Shown piece by piece: positions 1 through 8,262 of a DNA stretch of 64,000 nt (position 1 is the stretch's first letter; the number at the start of each line of letters is the position of its first letter). Under the pieces are notes generated by a model. That model did no database searches and was not told the origin of the DNA. It was given only the letters and a program-made list of their open reading frames with translations. A program made the translations under genes and the position numbers. Source of the DNA: Alphaproteobacteria bacterium (GTDB lineage: Bacteria > Pseudomonadota > Alphaproteobacteria > Rickettsiales > UBA998); NCBI GenBank assembly GCA_004293935.1, contig RDZH01000014.1, positions 22,237-86,236 of the forward strand. Direction: 5' to 3'.

Positions 1-72
1 AGCGTTCATTTCACGCCGCAAACGGTTGATTTCTTGCTCCATTGAAAGAGTAGAACGCGGTATCGTCGTCAT
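1..72 (-). CDS. 5' end of an unidentified gene, running off the left edge
   Basis: An open frame starts with ATG at 72-70 on the minus strand and continues to the window edge without a stop. The 24 visible residues begin MTTIPRSTLSMEQEINRLRR and look like the start of an amphipathic helix or coiled coil. It is divergent from the tRNA-Ala gene. I cannot name it from so short a piece; an internal Met at codon 11 is an alternative start. Confidence 0.4.
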   Translation of the reverse strand, partial: MTTIPRSTLSMEQEINRLRREMNA

Positions 73-198
73 TAGTAAAGCCTTATCCCTGTAGTGACAC
101 TCGTACTATACGCGCTCACCATAAGAATGCAAGCAAGATGATGTTTTTTTTCTTGACGTAGGAGAAAAAACAGGTTAGAAATGCCATCCACACGATGT

Positions 199-274
199 GG
201 GGGATTAGCTCAGTTGGTAGAGCGCCTGCTTTGCACGCAGGAGGTCAGGAGTTCGAATCTCCTATCCTCCACCA
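199..274 (+). tRNA. tRNA-Ala (anticodon UGC)
   Basis: A complete cloverleaf can be drawn. The acceptor stem GGGGGAT (199-205) pairs with ATCCTCC (264-270) with one G-T pair. A D-arm with AGCTCAGTTGGTAGAGC follows, then the anticodon stem CCTGC/GCAGG around TTTGCAC with the anticodon TGC at 232-234, and a T-arm with GTTCGAATC. CCA is encoded at 272-274. The gene stands alone here and not inside an rRNA operon, where tRNA-Ala(UGC) is often found. Confidence 0.97.
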
Positions 275-637
275 TTTTAGTGGTTTAATGCACTGTTTTA
301 TAACGATATTCTTCATATTATTCTGCACGTACCCACAAATCAGCCCACAAAATAATCTTTGGTTGGGCGTGGATTTTTGTGGACTGTAACGGATATTTCC
401 GCTTGTGTTTTTCTGATGTTTTCTGTATTTTCATTGCATGATAGTCGCAGTTGGCTATCTGGAGCGTCAGAACTTCATCTGTTGCGGCAATGTGCTGCCG
501 TTTTTGCACTCCTCGGCTTTTGGTCGGGGAGGCAATGACTATGTAATAAGATTTAGGTCTAAAGGTCATTGCGTACCTTCAACAGATGGTATTCTGAACT
601 CCCCGATCACCATGCACTTTTTGAAAGCAGGGGAAAT
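275..637. other. gene-free stretch between tRNA-Ala and a lipoprotein gene
   Basis: About 360 bases without a convincing gene. The open frames here are short, start without ribosome binding sites and have no recognisable protein features. The sequence becomes AT-rich towards the lipoprotein gene. No terminator, repeat or structured RNA stood out. Confidence 0.5.
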
Positions 638-1198
638 ATGAAAAAATTGATATTAGCAGGTACTGTTGCGCTGTTTTTGGGTGGGTGTGTCTCAAGTCCG
701 CCTGAGGATTATTTCATAAAAATAGGCAAAGAATGCAATGCAGAATACAACTATGTAGAACCTTATCTTAAGGACATCCCCCATCCTAATTCTGAGAAGG
801 TGATTGAGTGTACAAGAAAAAAGGTGTTGGCAGGTTATGAAGCAAAAGAAATACCATTAGAAATGTTTGGTTACTTGGATAGAAGGTTTGACTATAATTT
901 GCTTTTACTAGAAAAAAGAAAAAAAGGTGAAATAACTAGAGAAGAATCTCTTGTAATGCTTAATGAATGGGATGAAAAGGAAAAGCAACTAACAATCCAA
1001 ATACTCCAAACACAACAGCAATCATCAAATAATTTTTTACAAGGTATAGTCGGCGCAATGAATGCAATGCAACCAGCGTTTGATCGCTACAACATGGAAA
1101 AGCAAGGCATTAACCCATATACGGGCATCCCTTTTGCCAATGAAAGACGAGGTTTTAGCTGCTATAGAGATGGTGGGGGCAATTATCATTGCAATTAA
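638..1198 (+). CDS. small lipoprotein of unknown function
   Basis: The 186-residue product begins with a lipoprotein signal: MKK, a hydrophobic stretch and the lipobox LFLGGC, so Cys19 or so would be lipidated and the protein anchored in a membrane. The start at 638 is chosen because AGGGGA lies 4-9 bases upstream; the frame is open further 5' but without signal peptide sense. The mature part is Lys/Glu-rich with a Gln-rich stretch (QTQQQSSNN), then a segment rich in Met, Asn and Pro and a Cys/His-containing C-terminus (FSCYRDGGGNYHCN). Base composition is clearly more AT-rich than the neighbours (many AAA, GAA, ATA codons), which hints at acquisition from elsewhere. I do not recognise the family. 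Confidence 0.75.
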   Translation: MKKLILAGTVALFLGGCVSSPPEDYFIKIGKECNAEYNYVEPYLKDIPHPNSEKVIECTRKKVLAGYEAKEIPLEMFGYLDRRFDYNLLLLEKRKKGEITREESLVMLNEWDEKEKQLTIQILQTQQQSSNNFLQGIVGAMNAMQPAFDRYNMEKQGINPYTGIPFANERRGFSCYRDGGGNYHCN

Positions 1199-1206
1199 CA
1201 ATCCGA

Positions 1207-1398
1207 TTACCCCACAACCTTCCTCACAATCAGCAATATACCATCTTCATCATGTGGATTAAAATCGGGATGGGTGGCGTGATAGGCTGCTATGGCTTCT
1301 TGCTCTGATTGTCCTATTCCGCATACAATCACATGCGGGTGCTGGGGTGTGGTGCGCTTGCGTTCTATGCGTTTGATGCGGTTTGATAATACACTCAT
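1207..1398 (-). CDS. small protein of phage-remnant type, partner of the upstream mini-gene
   Basis: A 63-residue product with a basic N-terminal helix (RIKRIERKR), then a predicted beta strand HVIVCGIG, a QSEQEAIAAYHATHP segment and a C-terminal strand ILLIVRKVV. Short proteins of this make-up (RxxRLER helix, then a VVV..GES.EEA pattern) accompany DUF5681-type genes near phage terminase genes in alphaproteobacteria. It overlaps the upstream gene by four bases (ATGA at 1395-1398), so the two are translationally coupled. No terminase or portal gene is visible nearby. The function is unknown. Confidence 0.6.
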   Translation of the reverse strand: MSVLSNRIKRIERKRTTPQHPHVIVCGIGQSEQEAIAAYHATHPDFNPHDEDGILLIVRKVVG

Positions 1399-1568
1399 TT
1401 ACGTTCCTCCAGTGCGGTGATGCGTTGCTCTAGATCTAATGTTTCATAGTGCTTGCGGTAGCCTTCCAATAAATCAGCACATGCTTTGGCTTCTTGTGGT
1501 GTGAGTTCACCCGCTGCCACCGCTGCAATCAGATGTGCATGTGCGTTTTTATTGTGCTTGCTACCCAT
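1395..1568 (-). CDS. mini-protein resembling the C-terminal tail of DUF5681 phage-associated proteins
   Basis: The 57-residue product is read from the Met at 1568. The pattern HLIAAVAAGELTPQEAKAC, followed by a helix ending ITALEER, matches from memory the C-terminal segment of longer DUF5681 proteins (AAVAAGELTPAEA...LE.R), which are linked to phage terminase loci. The N-terminal DNA-binding part of those proteins is absent. The frame is open upstream to 1676, but that stretch has no coding character. It is followed with a four-base overlap by the 63-residue gene. Together they look like what remains of a prophage packaging locus, or a small independent pair. Confidence 0.6.
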   Translation of the reverse strand: MGSKHNKNAHAHLIAAVAAGELTPQEAKACADLLEGYRKHYETLDLEQRITALEERK

Positions 1569-1700
1569 GCTCGCTATAGCGTACAAATTTATGTGAGAAA
1601 AATATCGGATATGATGACAATTTTCTTGAGATTTATGTGCAGATGCCGTAATGAAGTAGGTTGATATGCACAACATAGTTGTAGTGAAGGAAGTGAATTT

Positions 1701-2300
1701 ATGACGTTGCCATTAATGCCTAAAGCGACCGCAGTGTGGTTGGTAGAAAATACCGCATTGACGTTTGATCAAATTGCAGATTTTTGTGGAATGCACCCGT
1801 TGGAAGTGCAGGGGATTGCAGATGGTGAAGTTGCTGTGGGAATTCGTGGGGTGAATCCAATCGAAGCAGGGCAGATAACCAAGCAGGTGATTGAGCTTGC
1901 TGAGGCGAATCCGAAATCAAAATTGAAAGTGGATGCGCAATCCATGAAATTGGTGAAGAAGAAAGCAAAAGGTGGTAAATATACCCCCATTGCACGCCGT
2001 CAGGATAAGCCCGAGGCGGTGGCATGGTTGTTGAAAAATCATCCCTATATTTCTGATACGAAAATCATTAAATTGATTGGTACGACCAAGAAAACCATTG
2101 AATCGGTACGCGATAAGAGCCATTGGAATGCACAAAATATGACACCGAAAGACCCTGTGTTGCTTGGTTTATGCTCGCAGCATGAAATGGATGCATTGGT
2201 GAAGGCTACCCGTCCGAAGAATGATGAGATTGTCGATGTGGCAACATCGTCCTATGATGCGCATGATGATGGCTATAATGATGCATCCTACGAATCGTAG
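1701..2300 (+). CDS. trcR: cell cycle transcriptional regulator TrcR (DUF1013 family)
   Basis: The 199-residue product starts MTLPLMPKATAVWLVENTAL, the hallmark of the DUF1013 family, which is confined to alphaproteobacteria and is named TrcR, a cell-cycle transcription regulator. Two helix-turn-helix-like segments are visible, each opening with AVWLVENTALTFDQIADFCG-like sequence: one at residues 11-30 and one near 108-130 (AVAWLLKNHPYISDTKIIKL), so the protein looks like a duplication. A basic linker (KLVKKKAKGGK) joins them. GGAAG before the ATG serves as ribosome binding site. The C-terminus is Asp/Tyr-rich. It stands alone, upstream of a polysaccharide gene pair. Confidence 0.88.
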   Translation: MTLPLMPKATAVWLVENTALTFDQIADFCGMHPLEVQGIADGEVAVGIRGVNPIEAGQITKQVIELAEANPKSKLKVDAQSMKLVKKKAKGGKYTPIARRQDKPEAVAWLLKNHPYISDTKIIKLIGTTKKTIESVRDKSHWNAQNMTPKDPVLLGLCSQHEMDALVKATRPKNDEIVDVATSSYDAHDDGYNDASYES

Positions 2301-2333
2301 TAGTGCATAATAGCTGCATCAAGGAGGGCAGGG

Positions 2334-3359
2334 ATGTTTGAATGGTTTTATACACTCTTGATGGCTATCTCTGCTGCCGTTTTTGCGTATGTGGGTGTGT
2401 ATGCGATGCGTGAATCGTTGCGCTTTCTCGCGCCTCCCGCCACTCCGAATGCCCGCGATAATCACCGTATGCCGACTCCTAAGGGTGCGGGTTTTCCCGT
2501 GATAGTGGCGGTGATTGCCATGTTGACGGTGACAGGTGCGCAAGGTGCGTTCATTGGTGCGTTGCTGTTATTGCTGGCTGTGTCTTTTATGGATGATCAT
2601 TGGGGTGTGCCTGCATGGGGGCGACTGATCGTGCATGTAGTGGCGGCAGGACTGATAACCTCTACTGTGCAGGTGCAATTTTTCTCAGAATATATGACCG
2701 CGCTGCAAGAACGCGTTTTATTAAGCCTGATGTTGGTATGGTTCATTAATCTCTATAATTTTATGGATGGCATTGATGAAATTACCTGTGTGCAGACCAG
2801 CACTATCACTATAGGGATTACAATAATCGCATTGCTGCACGCATCGGTGAGTGATGTGCTTGCCTATGATGCATTGATTGTGTTTGCTGCCATGCTTGGA
2901 TTTTGGCGGTTTAATCGTCATCCCGCAAGTATCTTTTTGGGCGATGCAGGAAGTATCCCGCTTGGGGCATTGATGGGCTGGATGCTGCTGATGATAGCGC
3001 AACAGGGGCAATGGCAAGTCGGGTTGATTCTGGTGTCCTATTATGTTGTGGATTCAGGTGTGACGATGATGGCGCGGTTGCTCCGTGGGAAAAAGCCGTG
3101 GGAAGCGCATTCACAACATGCTTATCAGTATTATGTTCGTAGTGGCAAGACGCATCGTCATACGATTTATGCCCTAGGTTTGGTGAATCTATTATGCCTA
3201 GGACTAGCGGTAAGTAGTACGTTTGAAGCAGCACCAGTGCGCGTGGTTGCGGTGGCGTGCGCCTATGTTCTGGCAATGCTTTTGTTTATCTTCTTTCGGA
3301 TGCGTCCGCTGCGCTCTGCAACCCCACCAAACGCTTTGAGGGAACATGCGTCTACCTAA
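2334..3359 (+). CDS. WecA/WbpL-type polyprenyl-phosphate glycosyl-1-phosphate transferase (MraY family)
   Basis: A 341-residue polytopic membrane protein with about ten hydrophobic segments. The family motifs are visible: the acidic pair in SFMDDHWG near residue 85, the N..NFMDGIDE motif near 140, the Asp in FLGDAGS near 203, and the HSQHAYQ loop near 260, which is typical of the WbpL/Rfe branch. Enzymes of this family attach a sugar phosphate from a UDP-sugar to undecaprenyl phosphate at the cytoplasmic face, the first step of O-antigen or capsule synthesis. AAGGAGG gives a strong ribosome binding site. The next gene overlaps by 14 bases; the pair matches the wbpL-wbpM type arrangement. The exact sugar cannot be told. 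Confidence 0.88.
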   Translation: MFEWFYTLLMAISAAVFAYVGVYAMRESLRFLAPPATPNARDNHRMPTPKGAGFPVIVAVIAMLTVTGAQGAFIGALLLLLAVSFMDDHWGVPAWGRLIVHVVAAGLITSTVQVQFFSEYMTALQERVLLSLMLVWFINLYNFMDGIDEITCVQTSTITIGITIIALLHASVSDVLAYDALIVFAAMLGFWRFNRHPASIFLGDAGSIPLGALMGWMLLMIAQQGQWQVGLILVSYYVVDSGVTMMARLLRGKKPWEAHSQHAYQYYVRSGKTHRHTIYALGLVNLLCLGLAVSSTFEAAPVRVVAVACAYVLAMLLFIFFRMRPLRSATPPNALREHAST

Positions 3360-5226
3360 GCGTTCCCTTGTCTCCATTATTCATGATGTGATCATGGCAT
3401 CCTTGAGTTTGCCTATTGCGTATTATATGCGCCTTGGCGACGCGGTATGGAAGATCGCACCCATGCATATTGTGGAGCATTTTCTGTTGTTTATTGTGTG
3501 TTATCTTGCGGCATTGTTTGGATTTTCCATGCATCGGGAAGTGTGGCGTTATGTATCCATCAATGAGCTAAAAACCATTGCTAAAGTGATTACGGTGAGT
3601 GTGGCGATAAGCTATGCAGCCTTATTTATGGTGCAACGCTTAGCGGATGTCCCCCGCTCTGTGCCTGTGATCCAATGGATGACACTTGGCGCGATGCTGA
3701 GTTCTTCACGTATTGGCTATCGCTTGTTGCGTGAGAGCCATAAGGAAAAAAAACATGGCAAGCATCATGCTGAGACGATGAAGCGCGCCATCCCTGTGGT
3801 GATTTTGGGCGCGAATGATCATGCCGAAGGGTTTATCCGTGCGATGCAGCGTAGTGCTGAAGCACCGTATCGCGTGATTGCGGTATTGGATAAAAAATCC
3901 TTGCGTGATGGACGATCCATGCGCGGTGTGCCTATTTTCTATTTAGCCGATGATCATGCGGTGTTGGAGGCGATGAAACGCCTTGAAGATCGAGGATTAG
4001 TACCGCAACGTATGATTATTGCGCAAGAGCATATGGATCATGAGCAAGCAGTGAGTGTGCTTTCTGCGTGTGATATGTTGGGTATAGGGCTTGCGCGTTT
4101 GCCACGTCTTACCGATTTTCAACAGGGGGTGGATCATGATATTAAACCCATTGCGATTGAGGATTTGCTAGGCAGAGTACAAAGCTCGCATGATATACCT
4201 GCGATGGATGCCTTGTTGCGTGGTGCTACCGTGTTGATTACTGGGGCAGGTGGGTCGATTGGTAGTGAATTAGTGCGCCATATTGTGCAGCATCAACCCA
4301 AGCATGTGGTGTTGGTGGAACAAAATGAATATCATTTATATTTAATCGATAAAGAATTAATGCAGCTTGCGCCCGCTATTCCACGAACCGCATTGGTGGC
4401 GGATGTGCGCGACGCTGCCCATATTGAGCGTATTTTTGCATTGCATCAGCCGCATATTGTTTTTCACGCTGCAGCATTAAAGCATGTGCCGTTGGCAGAG
4501 ATTAATCCTGAGCAAACGATCCTCACCAATGTGTTTGGTACGCAAATTGTTGCGCGTGCGTGTGTGCGTCATAAGGTGCAAGCGATGGTATTGATTTCTA
4601 CAGATAAAGCCGTGCATCCTGCGAATGTGATGGGGGCAACAAAGCGGTTAGCGGAATATGTATGGATGCATGAAACGCGCTACGCCGATGCTATCAAGGT
4701 GGTGATGGTGCGTTTTGGCAATGTGTTGGGATCAACGGGATCGGTTGTGCCGCTGTTCCAAGAACAATTACGCGCTGGTGGACCTCTCACCGTTACGCAT
4801 CCCGATATGGAGCGTTATTTCATGACGATTCGTGAAGCAGCGGGATTGGTCATTCAGGCCGCAGCGATTGCTCATGCTGGCGCATCGCTTTATGTGTTGG
4901 ATATGGGAACGCCGATGAAAATTGTACATTTGGCAGAGCAGATGATACGCTTGGCAGGCTATCGCCCCTATGAGGAAATTGATATTCACTTCACGGGCTT
5001 ACGCGCTGGTGAAAAATTAACGGAAGAATTGGTCTATCATACCGAAGCCTTGCAGCCGACAACACATCCCAAGATTCGACGCTCCGATAGTTTGGCGCAT
5101 GTGGTGTTGGATGATGATGCCATGGATGAGCTGTATCATGTATGCCATGCCTATCAACCACAAAAATCACGTTTTTGGTTGCAGCGTTTGGTACAAGAAT
5201 ATAACCCAGAATTAGCGAAGGTTTGA
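3346..5226 (+). CDS. WbpM/CapD-type membrane-bound UDP-sugar 4,6-dehydratase
   Basis: The 626-residue product has the two-part layout of the WbpM/FlaA1/PglF family. Four N-terminal membrane segments are followed by a Rossmann-like CoA-binding-fold domain (around residues 150-280) and then the dehydratase domain starting with GAGGSIGSEL near residue 300, the NAD-binding motif. The catalytic region reads STDKAVHPANVMGATKR; the Met in place of the usual short-chain dehydrogenase Tyr is normal for this family. Such enzymes convert UDP-GlcNAc to the 4-keto-6-deoxy sugar used for O-antigen, capsule or flagellin sugars. It overlaps the glycosyltransferase gene and ends before a long hairpin at 5279-5316. 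A purely cytoplasmic homologue is excluded by the N-terminal helices. Confidence 0.92.
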   Translation: MRLPKRSLVSIIHDVIMASLSLPIAYYMRLGDAVWKIAPMHIVEHFLLFIVCYLAALFGFSMHREVWRYVSINELKTIAKVITVSVAISYAALFMVQRLADVPRSVPVIQWMTLGAMLSSSRIGYRLLRESHKEKKHGKHHAETMKRAIPVVILGANDHAEGFIRAMQRSAEAPYRVIAVLDKKSLRDGRSMRGVPIFYLADDHAVLEAMKRLEDRGLVPQRMIIAQEHMDHEQAVSVLSACDMLGIGLARLPRLTDFQQGVDHDIKPIAIEDLLGRVQSSHDIPAMDALLRGATVLITGAGGSIGSELVRHIVQHQPKHVVLVEQNEYHLYLIDKELMQLAPAIPRTALVADVRDAAHIERIFALHQPHIVFHAAALKHVPLAEINPEQTILTNVFGTQIVARACVRHKVQAMVLISTDKAVHPANVMGATKRLAEYVWMHETRYADAIKVVMVRFGNVLGSTGSVVPLFQEQLRAGGPLTVTHPDMERYFMTIREAAGLVIQAAAIAHAGASLYVLDMGTPMKIVHLAEQMIRLAGYRPYEEIDIHFTGLRAGEKLTEELVYHTEALQPTTHPKIRRSDSLAHVVLDDDAMDELYHVCHAYQPQKSRFWLQRLVQEYNPELAKV

Positions 5227-5278
5227 ATGATGAATGTGTTTCGTTCATGAAACATATAATGGTAAAACACTATAAATC

Positions 5279-5316
5279 CCAATAGGTTTGTCCTTTATTC
5301 AAGGCAAACCTATTGG
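5279..5316. terminator. long hairpin between convergent genes
   Basis: CCAATAGGTTTG (5279-5290) is mirrored by CAAACCTATTGG (5305-5316), with an inner CCTT/AAGG extension, giving a stem of about 16 pairs with one bulge. No T-run follows on either strand, so it may act as a weak bidirectional terminator or mRNA stabiliser. The same core word (TAGGTT) recurs in the hairpins at 43322-43448, so it may belong to that repeat family. Confidence 0.6.
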
Positions 5317-5322
5317 CATCTA

Positions 5323-5538
5323 TTAGCTTGCGAGTTCCTTCTCTATGTCGAGAAGGAGTTGCTCGATTTCTTCTAGATCTGTTTCCTTCACCCAAGCCAT
5401 GCTATGTCTCGTTTTTCCGACAAGGGAAAGCCGAATCGCAAATGCTTGGATTTTAGTGGCAGGAAGCAGGGCAATTTTTTGCCGTGCTACATCGATCATG
5501 ATGCTTTCGACTTGTTCGTAATCAATGTTGGTTGACAT
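5323..5538 (-). CDS. small protein of unknown function
   Basis: A 71-residue acidic protein with AAGGAACG about ten bases before the ATG. It appears to be a helix (YEQVESIMIDVARQKIALL), a short basic middle (RLSLVGKTRHSMAW) and a second helix (LEEIEQLLLDIEKELAS). No signal peptide or membrane segment is present. It is convergent with the dehydratase gene and divergent from purH, with about 240 bases of AT-rich sequence upstream. I do not recognise it. Coding is supported by the ribosome binding site and a well-formed hydrophobic pattern. Confidence 0.6.
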   Translation of the reverse strand: MSTNIDYEQVESIMIDVARQKIALLPATKIQAFAIRLSLVGKTRHSMAWVKETDLEEIEQLLLDIEKELAS

Positions 5539-5778
5539 GGTTCTAGCGTTCCTTTGTGAGTGTACAATCCCAAAGTTACAGCTTCTTCAGACAGAAAGTC
5601 TATAAAAAATAAGGTGCTTTCATTAAAAGAAGCGTAAACAAGGGTAAGTGTTAAATATAAACCATGGTTGCTATTTTGTCAACTATTAACATAGTAACAG
5701 CGCGTCTCGCATGAATTTTCTTGCGTTTTTTGCTTATGTGTGTTTAATGATTTTTTGTCAAAGTATTTAGAAAAATCT

Positions 5779-7335
5779 ATGAACCCGACTTCAATCAAAA
5801 CCGCATTGCTTTCTGTAACCGATAAGACGGGGCTAATCCCATTTGCACAAGGGTTGGCACGTCATCATGTGCGTCTACTCTCAACAGGTGGTACGGCACG
5901 TTTATTACGTGAAGCGGGGCTGGATGTGACCGATGTGAGTGATCATACGGGATTTCCTGAAATGATGGATGGACGGGTGAAAACATTGCATCCCAAAGTG
6001 CATGGTGGTATTTTAGCGCGCCGTGATGTTGCGGACGATGCGCAGGCGATGCGCGCCCATGCTATTGAGGCGATTGATTTAGTGGTGGTGAATCTGTATG
6101 CCTTTGAGGCAACCGTTGCACGCGGAGCAGATTATGCGCAATGCGTTGAAAATATTGATATTGGTGGTCCTGCCATGATCCGATCGGCAGCAAAAAATCA
6201 TGCGCATGTGACAATAGTCGTCTGCCCTGATCATTATGATACGGTGCTTGCCGAGATGGATAGGCACGCGGGTGCTACCAGCTTTGACATGCGCAAAAAG
6301 ATGGCAGCAACTGCCTTTGCGCATACAGCACATTATGATGCGACGATTAGCAACTGGTATGGTGTGCAATGTGCAGAGCCATTCCCGCAGCAACTCACCG
6401 TGCCAATGACCCGCCTACAAGCGTTGCGTTATGGGGAGAATCCGCATCAAGAAGCAGCGTTTTATGCTTCCGGGGCAGTGCAAGGAACGCTTGCAGCAGC
6501 GCAGCAACTGCATGGTAAGGAATTGAGTTTTAATAATATTAATGATACAGATGCCGCATGGGCGTTGGTATGCGATGTGGCAGAACCTGCCATTGCAATC
6601 ATTAAACATGCCAATCCGTGCGGTATGGCAACGGCAAAAACAATGGTTGAGGCCTACATACGTGCCTTCGCGTGCGATCCGCAAAGTGCCTATGGCGGTA
6701 TCATCGCGGCAAACCGTACTGTCGATGCTGAAGCTGCAAAGGCAATCGGCAAACAATTTGCGGAAGTGGTGATTGCGCCTGATTATACCGAAGAAGCAAT
6801 CCATATATTGCGTGAGAAGAAGAATGTACGTGTGTTGCGCACAGGGGCATTATTGCCAAAATCACATATGATGAATGTACGCAGTGTCAGCGGGGGGTAT
6901 CTGATCCAAACGCATGATGATGTGGTGATGCTGGAAGGCAAGGGATTGCAGCATGTCACGAAGCGCACTCCTACGGCAGCGCAAATTGAAGATATGATGT
7001 TGGCGTTCACCGTTGCCAAGCATGTGAAATCCAATGCGATTATTTTGGTAAAAGATGGTGCAGTGGTTGGCATTGGGGCAGGGCAAATGAGCCGTATCGA
7101 TAGCGTGCGTATTGCGTGTGAAAAAGCCAAAGCAGCAGGGTTGAGTACGGTGGGTACGGCACTTGCATCCGAGGCGTTTTTCCCCTTTGATGATAATGTG
7201 CATTTGGCAGCAGAGGCAGGCGTTGCGGCAATCATTCAACCGGGGGGATCGATCCGTGATGATGATGTGATTGCAGCCGCGAATCAGCATGATATGGTGA
7301 TGAGTTTTACCGCGATACGCCATTTCAAACATTAA
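5779..7335 (+). CDS. purH: bifunctional AICAR formyltransferase / IMP cyclohydrolase
   Basis: PurH carries out the last two steps of IMP synthesis in the cytoplasm. The N-terminal cyclohydrolase domain shows TALLSVTDKTGL, STGGTARLL and DGRVKTLHPKVHGG near residues 63-76. The C-terminal formyltransferase domain carries the catalytic Lys-His in IKHANPCG at about 276-277, and the family end MSFTAIRHFKH. The length of 518 residues fits the family. Start 5779 is chosen because family members begin within about ten residues of this ATG; a GTG at 5740 would add 13 residues. Neither has a clear ribosome binding site. The usual alphaproteobacterial neighbour, a heparinase-like gene, is also in the window but 5 kb away and inverted. 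Confidence 0.96.
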   Translation: MNPTSIKTALLSVTDKTGLIPFAQGLARHHVRLLSTGGTARLLREAGLDVTDVSDHTGFPEMMDGRVKTLHPKVHGGILARRDVADDAQAMRAHAIEAIDLVVVNLYAFEATVARGADYAQCVENIDIGGPAMIRSAAKNHAHVTIVVCPDHYDTVLAEMDRHAGATSFDMRKKMAATAFAHTAHYDATISNWYGVQCAEPFPQQLTVPMTRLQALRYGENPHQEAAFYASGAVQGTLAAAQQLHGKELSFNNINDTDAAWALVCDVAEPAIAIIKHANPCGMATAKTMVEAYIRAFACDPQSAYGGIIAANRTVDAEAAKAIGKQFAEVVIAPDYTEEAIHILREKKNVRVLRTGALLPKSHMMNVRSVSGGYLIQTHDDVVMLEGKGLQHVTKRTPTAAQIEDMMLAFTVAKHVKSNAIILVKDGAVVGIGAGQMSRIDSVRIACEKAKAAGLSTVGTALASEAFFPFDDNVHLAAEAGVAAIIQPGGSIRDDDVIAAANQHDMVMSFTAIRHFKH

Positions 7336-7344
7336 GTACGTGCC

Positions 7345-8262
7345 ATGCATGACCTCATGGAAATAGTTCGGTTTTGTGTGCCACGTACCAGCACGATGGC
7401 GCGCTATGTGCATCTGGTGGTGCTTGGGGCAGTGCATGGCAATGAACCATGCGGGGCAGAAGCGATTGCGCGGATGATTGCGGATATAAGAGCGCAAAAA
7501 ATAACCTTAACATGTGGCATGGTGACGTTTGTGCCGATTACTAATCCGCGTGCCTATGCACAAGGCGTGCGCTTTATTGATCGTAATTTGAACCGTCATT
7601 GTTACCCCAAAGCAGCATTGCAGGCTTATGAAGATGGGCTGGACGCGCCGTTATGTGCGTTGTTGGATGAGGCAGATTATTTGCTGGATATTCATTCCTA
7701 TCAATCACAAGGCGGGGCATTTTGCTTTCTTGGGACAAGCAGCGCGCAGGAAATTGCTTTTGCGCGGGCGTTGAACGTATCTACCTATATTCACGGATGG
7801 GCAGAAGCATTTAGCCGTGATGCAACGGAAGAGCAGCAGCGTGCATCGCTTGGCACAACCGATCGCGTGCGGGCGAATAAGCGAGGCGCATGTGCGGTGA
7901 CGTTGGAATGTGGGCATCATAGCAACCCTGATAATGCCGATATTGCTTATGATAATATGATGCGTGCCATGCATCATGTGGGAATGGTGGATAGGATGCC
8001 ATGTGAGCCTGTGGAATATGCAACGCAACAATGCATTCGGATGCATTCAGTCTATTATAAAGAGCGGGATGGCGCGTTGGTGCAGCCATGGAAGCATGGT
8101 GATCGCGTTGCATTGGGGCAAGTGATTGCCCGTTATGCAGACGGAACAGAAATTCGCGCCCCTAAAGATGGGGTGTTGGTACTCCCTAAAACAACCACGG
8201 ATCACACCCTTGGTTCAGAATGGTTTTATTTTGGTGAGGAAGTAGCATTCCCTAAAATTTAG
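7345..8262 (+). CDS. succinylglutamate desuccinylase / aspartoacylase family zinc hydrolase
   Basis: The 305-residue product is a zinc amidohydrolase of the AstE/AspA (M14-like) family. The zinc ligands appear as HGNEPCG near residue 32 (H and E) and as the His in DIHSYQSQGG near residue 115. The catalytic Glu lies in VTLECGHH near 190. A C-terminal beta-rich domain follows (GDRVALGQVIARYADGTEIRAPKDG), as in this family, possibly a barrel. It starts nine bases after purH and may be co-transcribed. The substrate cannot be inferred: no arginine succinyltransferase genes are nearby. Its stop region overlaps the convergent CpaF gene by 11 bases. Confidence 0.85.
   Translation: MHDLMEIVRFCVPRTSTMARYVHLVVLGAVHGNEPCGAEAIARMIADIRAQKITLTCGMVTFVPITNPRAYAQGVRFIDRNLNRHCYPKAALQAYEDGLDAPLCALLDEADYLLDIHSYQSQGGAFCFLGTSSAQEIAFARALNVSTYIHGWAEAFSRDATEEQQRASLGTTDRVRANKRGACAVTLECGHHSNPDNADIAYDNMMRAMHHVGMVDRMPCEPVEYATQQCIRMHSVYYKERDGALVQPWKHGDRVALGQVIARYADGTEIRAPKDGVLVLPKTTTDHTLGSEWFYFGEEVAFPKI

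Noticed and set aside
195..389. 64-residue frame over tRNA-Ala
   Set aside because: It reads through the tRNA and has no protein character.
5539..5778. Purine riboswitch before purH
   Set aside because: The 240-base AT-rich leader shows no three-way junction with the conserved loop words; only scattered A/T runs.
6783..7497. Long minus-strand frames (150 and 211 residues) opposite purH
   Set aside because: They mirror purH codons, are rich in His, Cys and Arg without pattern and lack ribosome binding sites.
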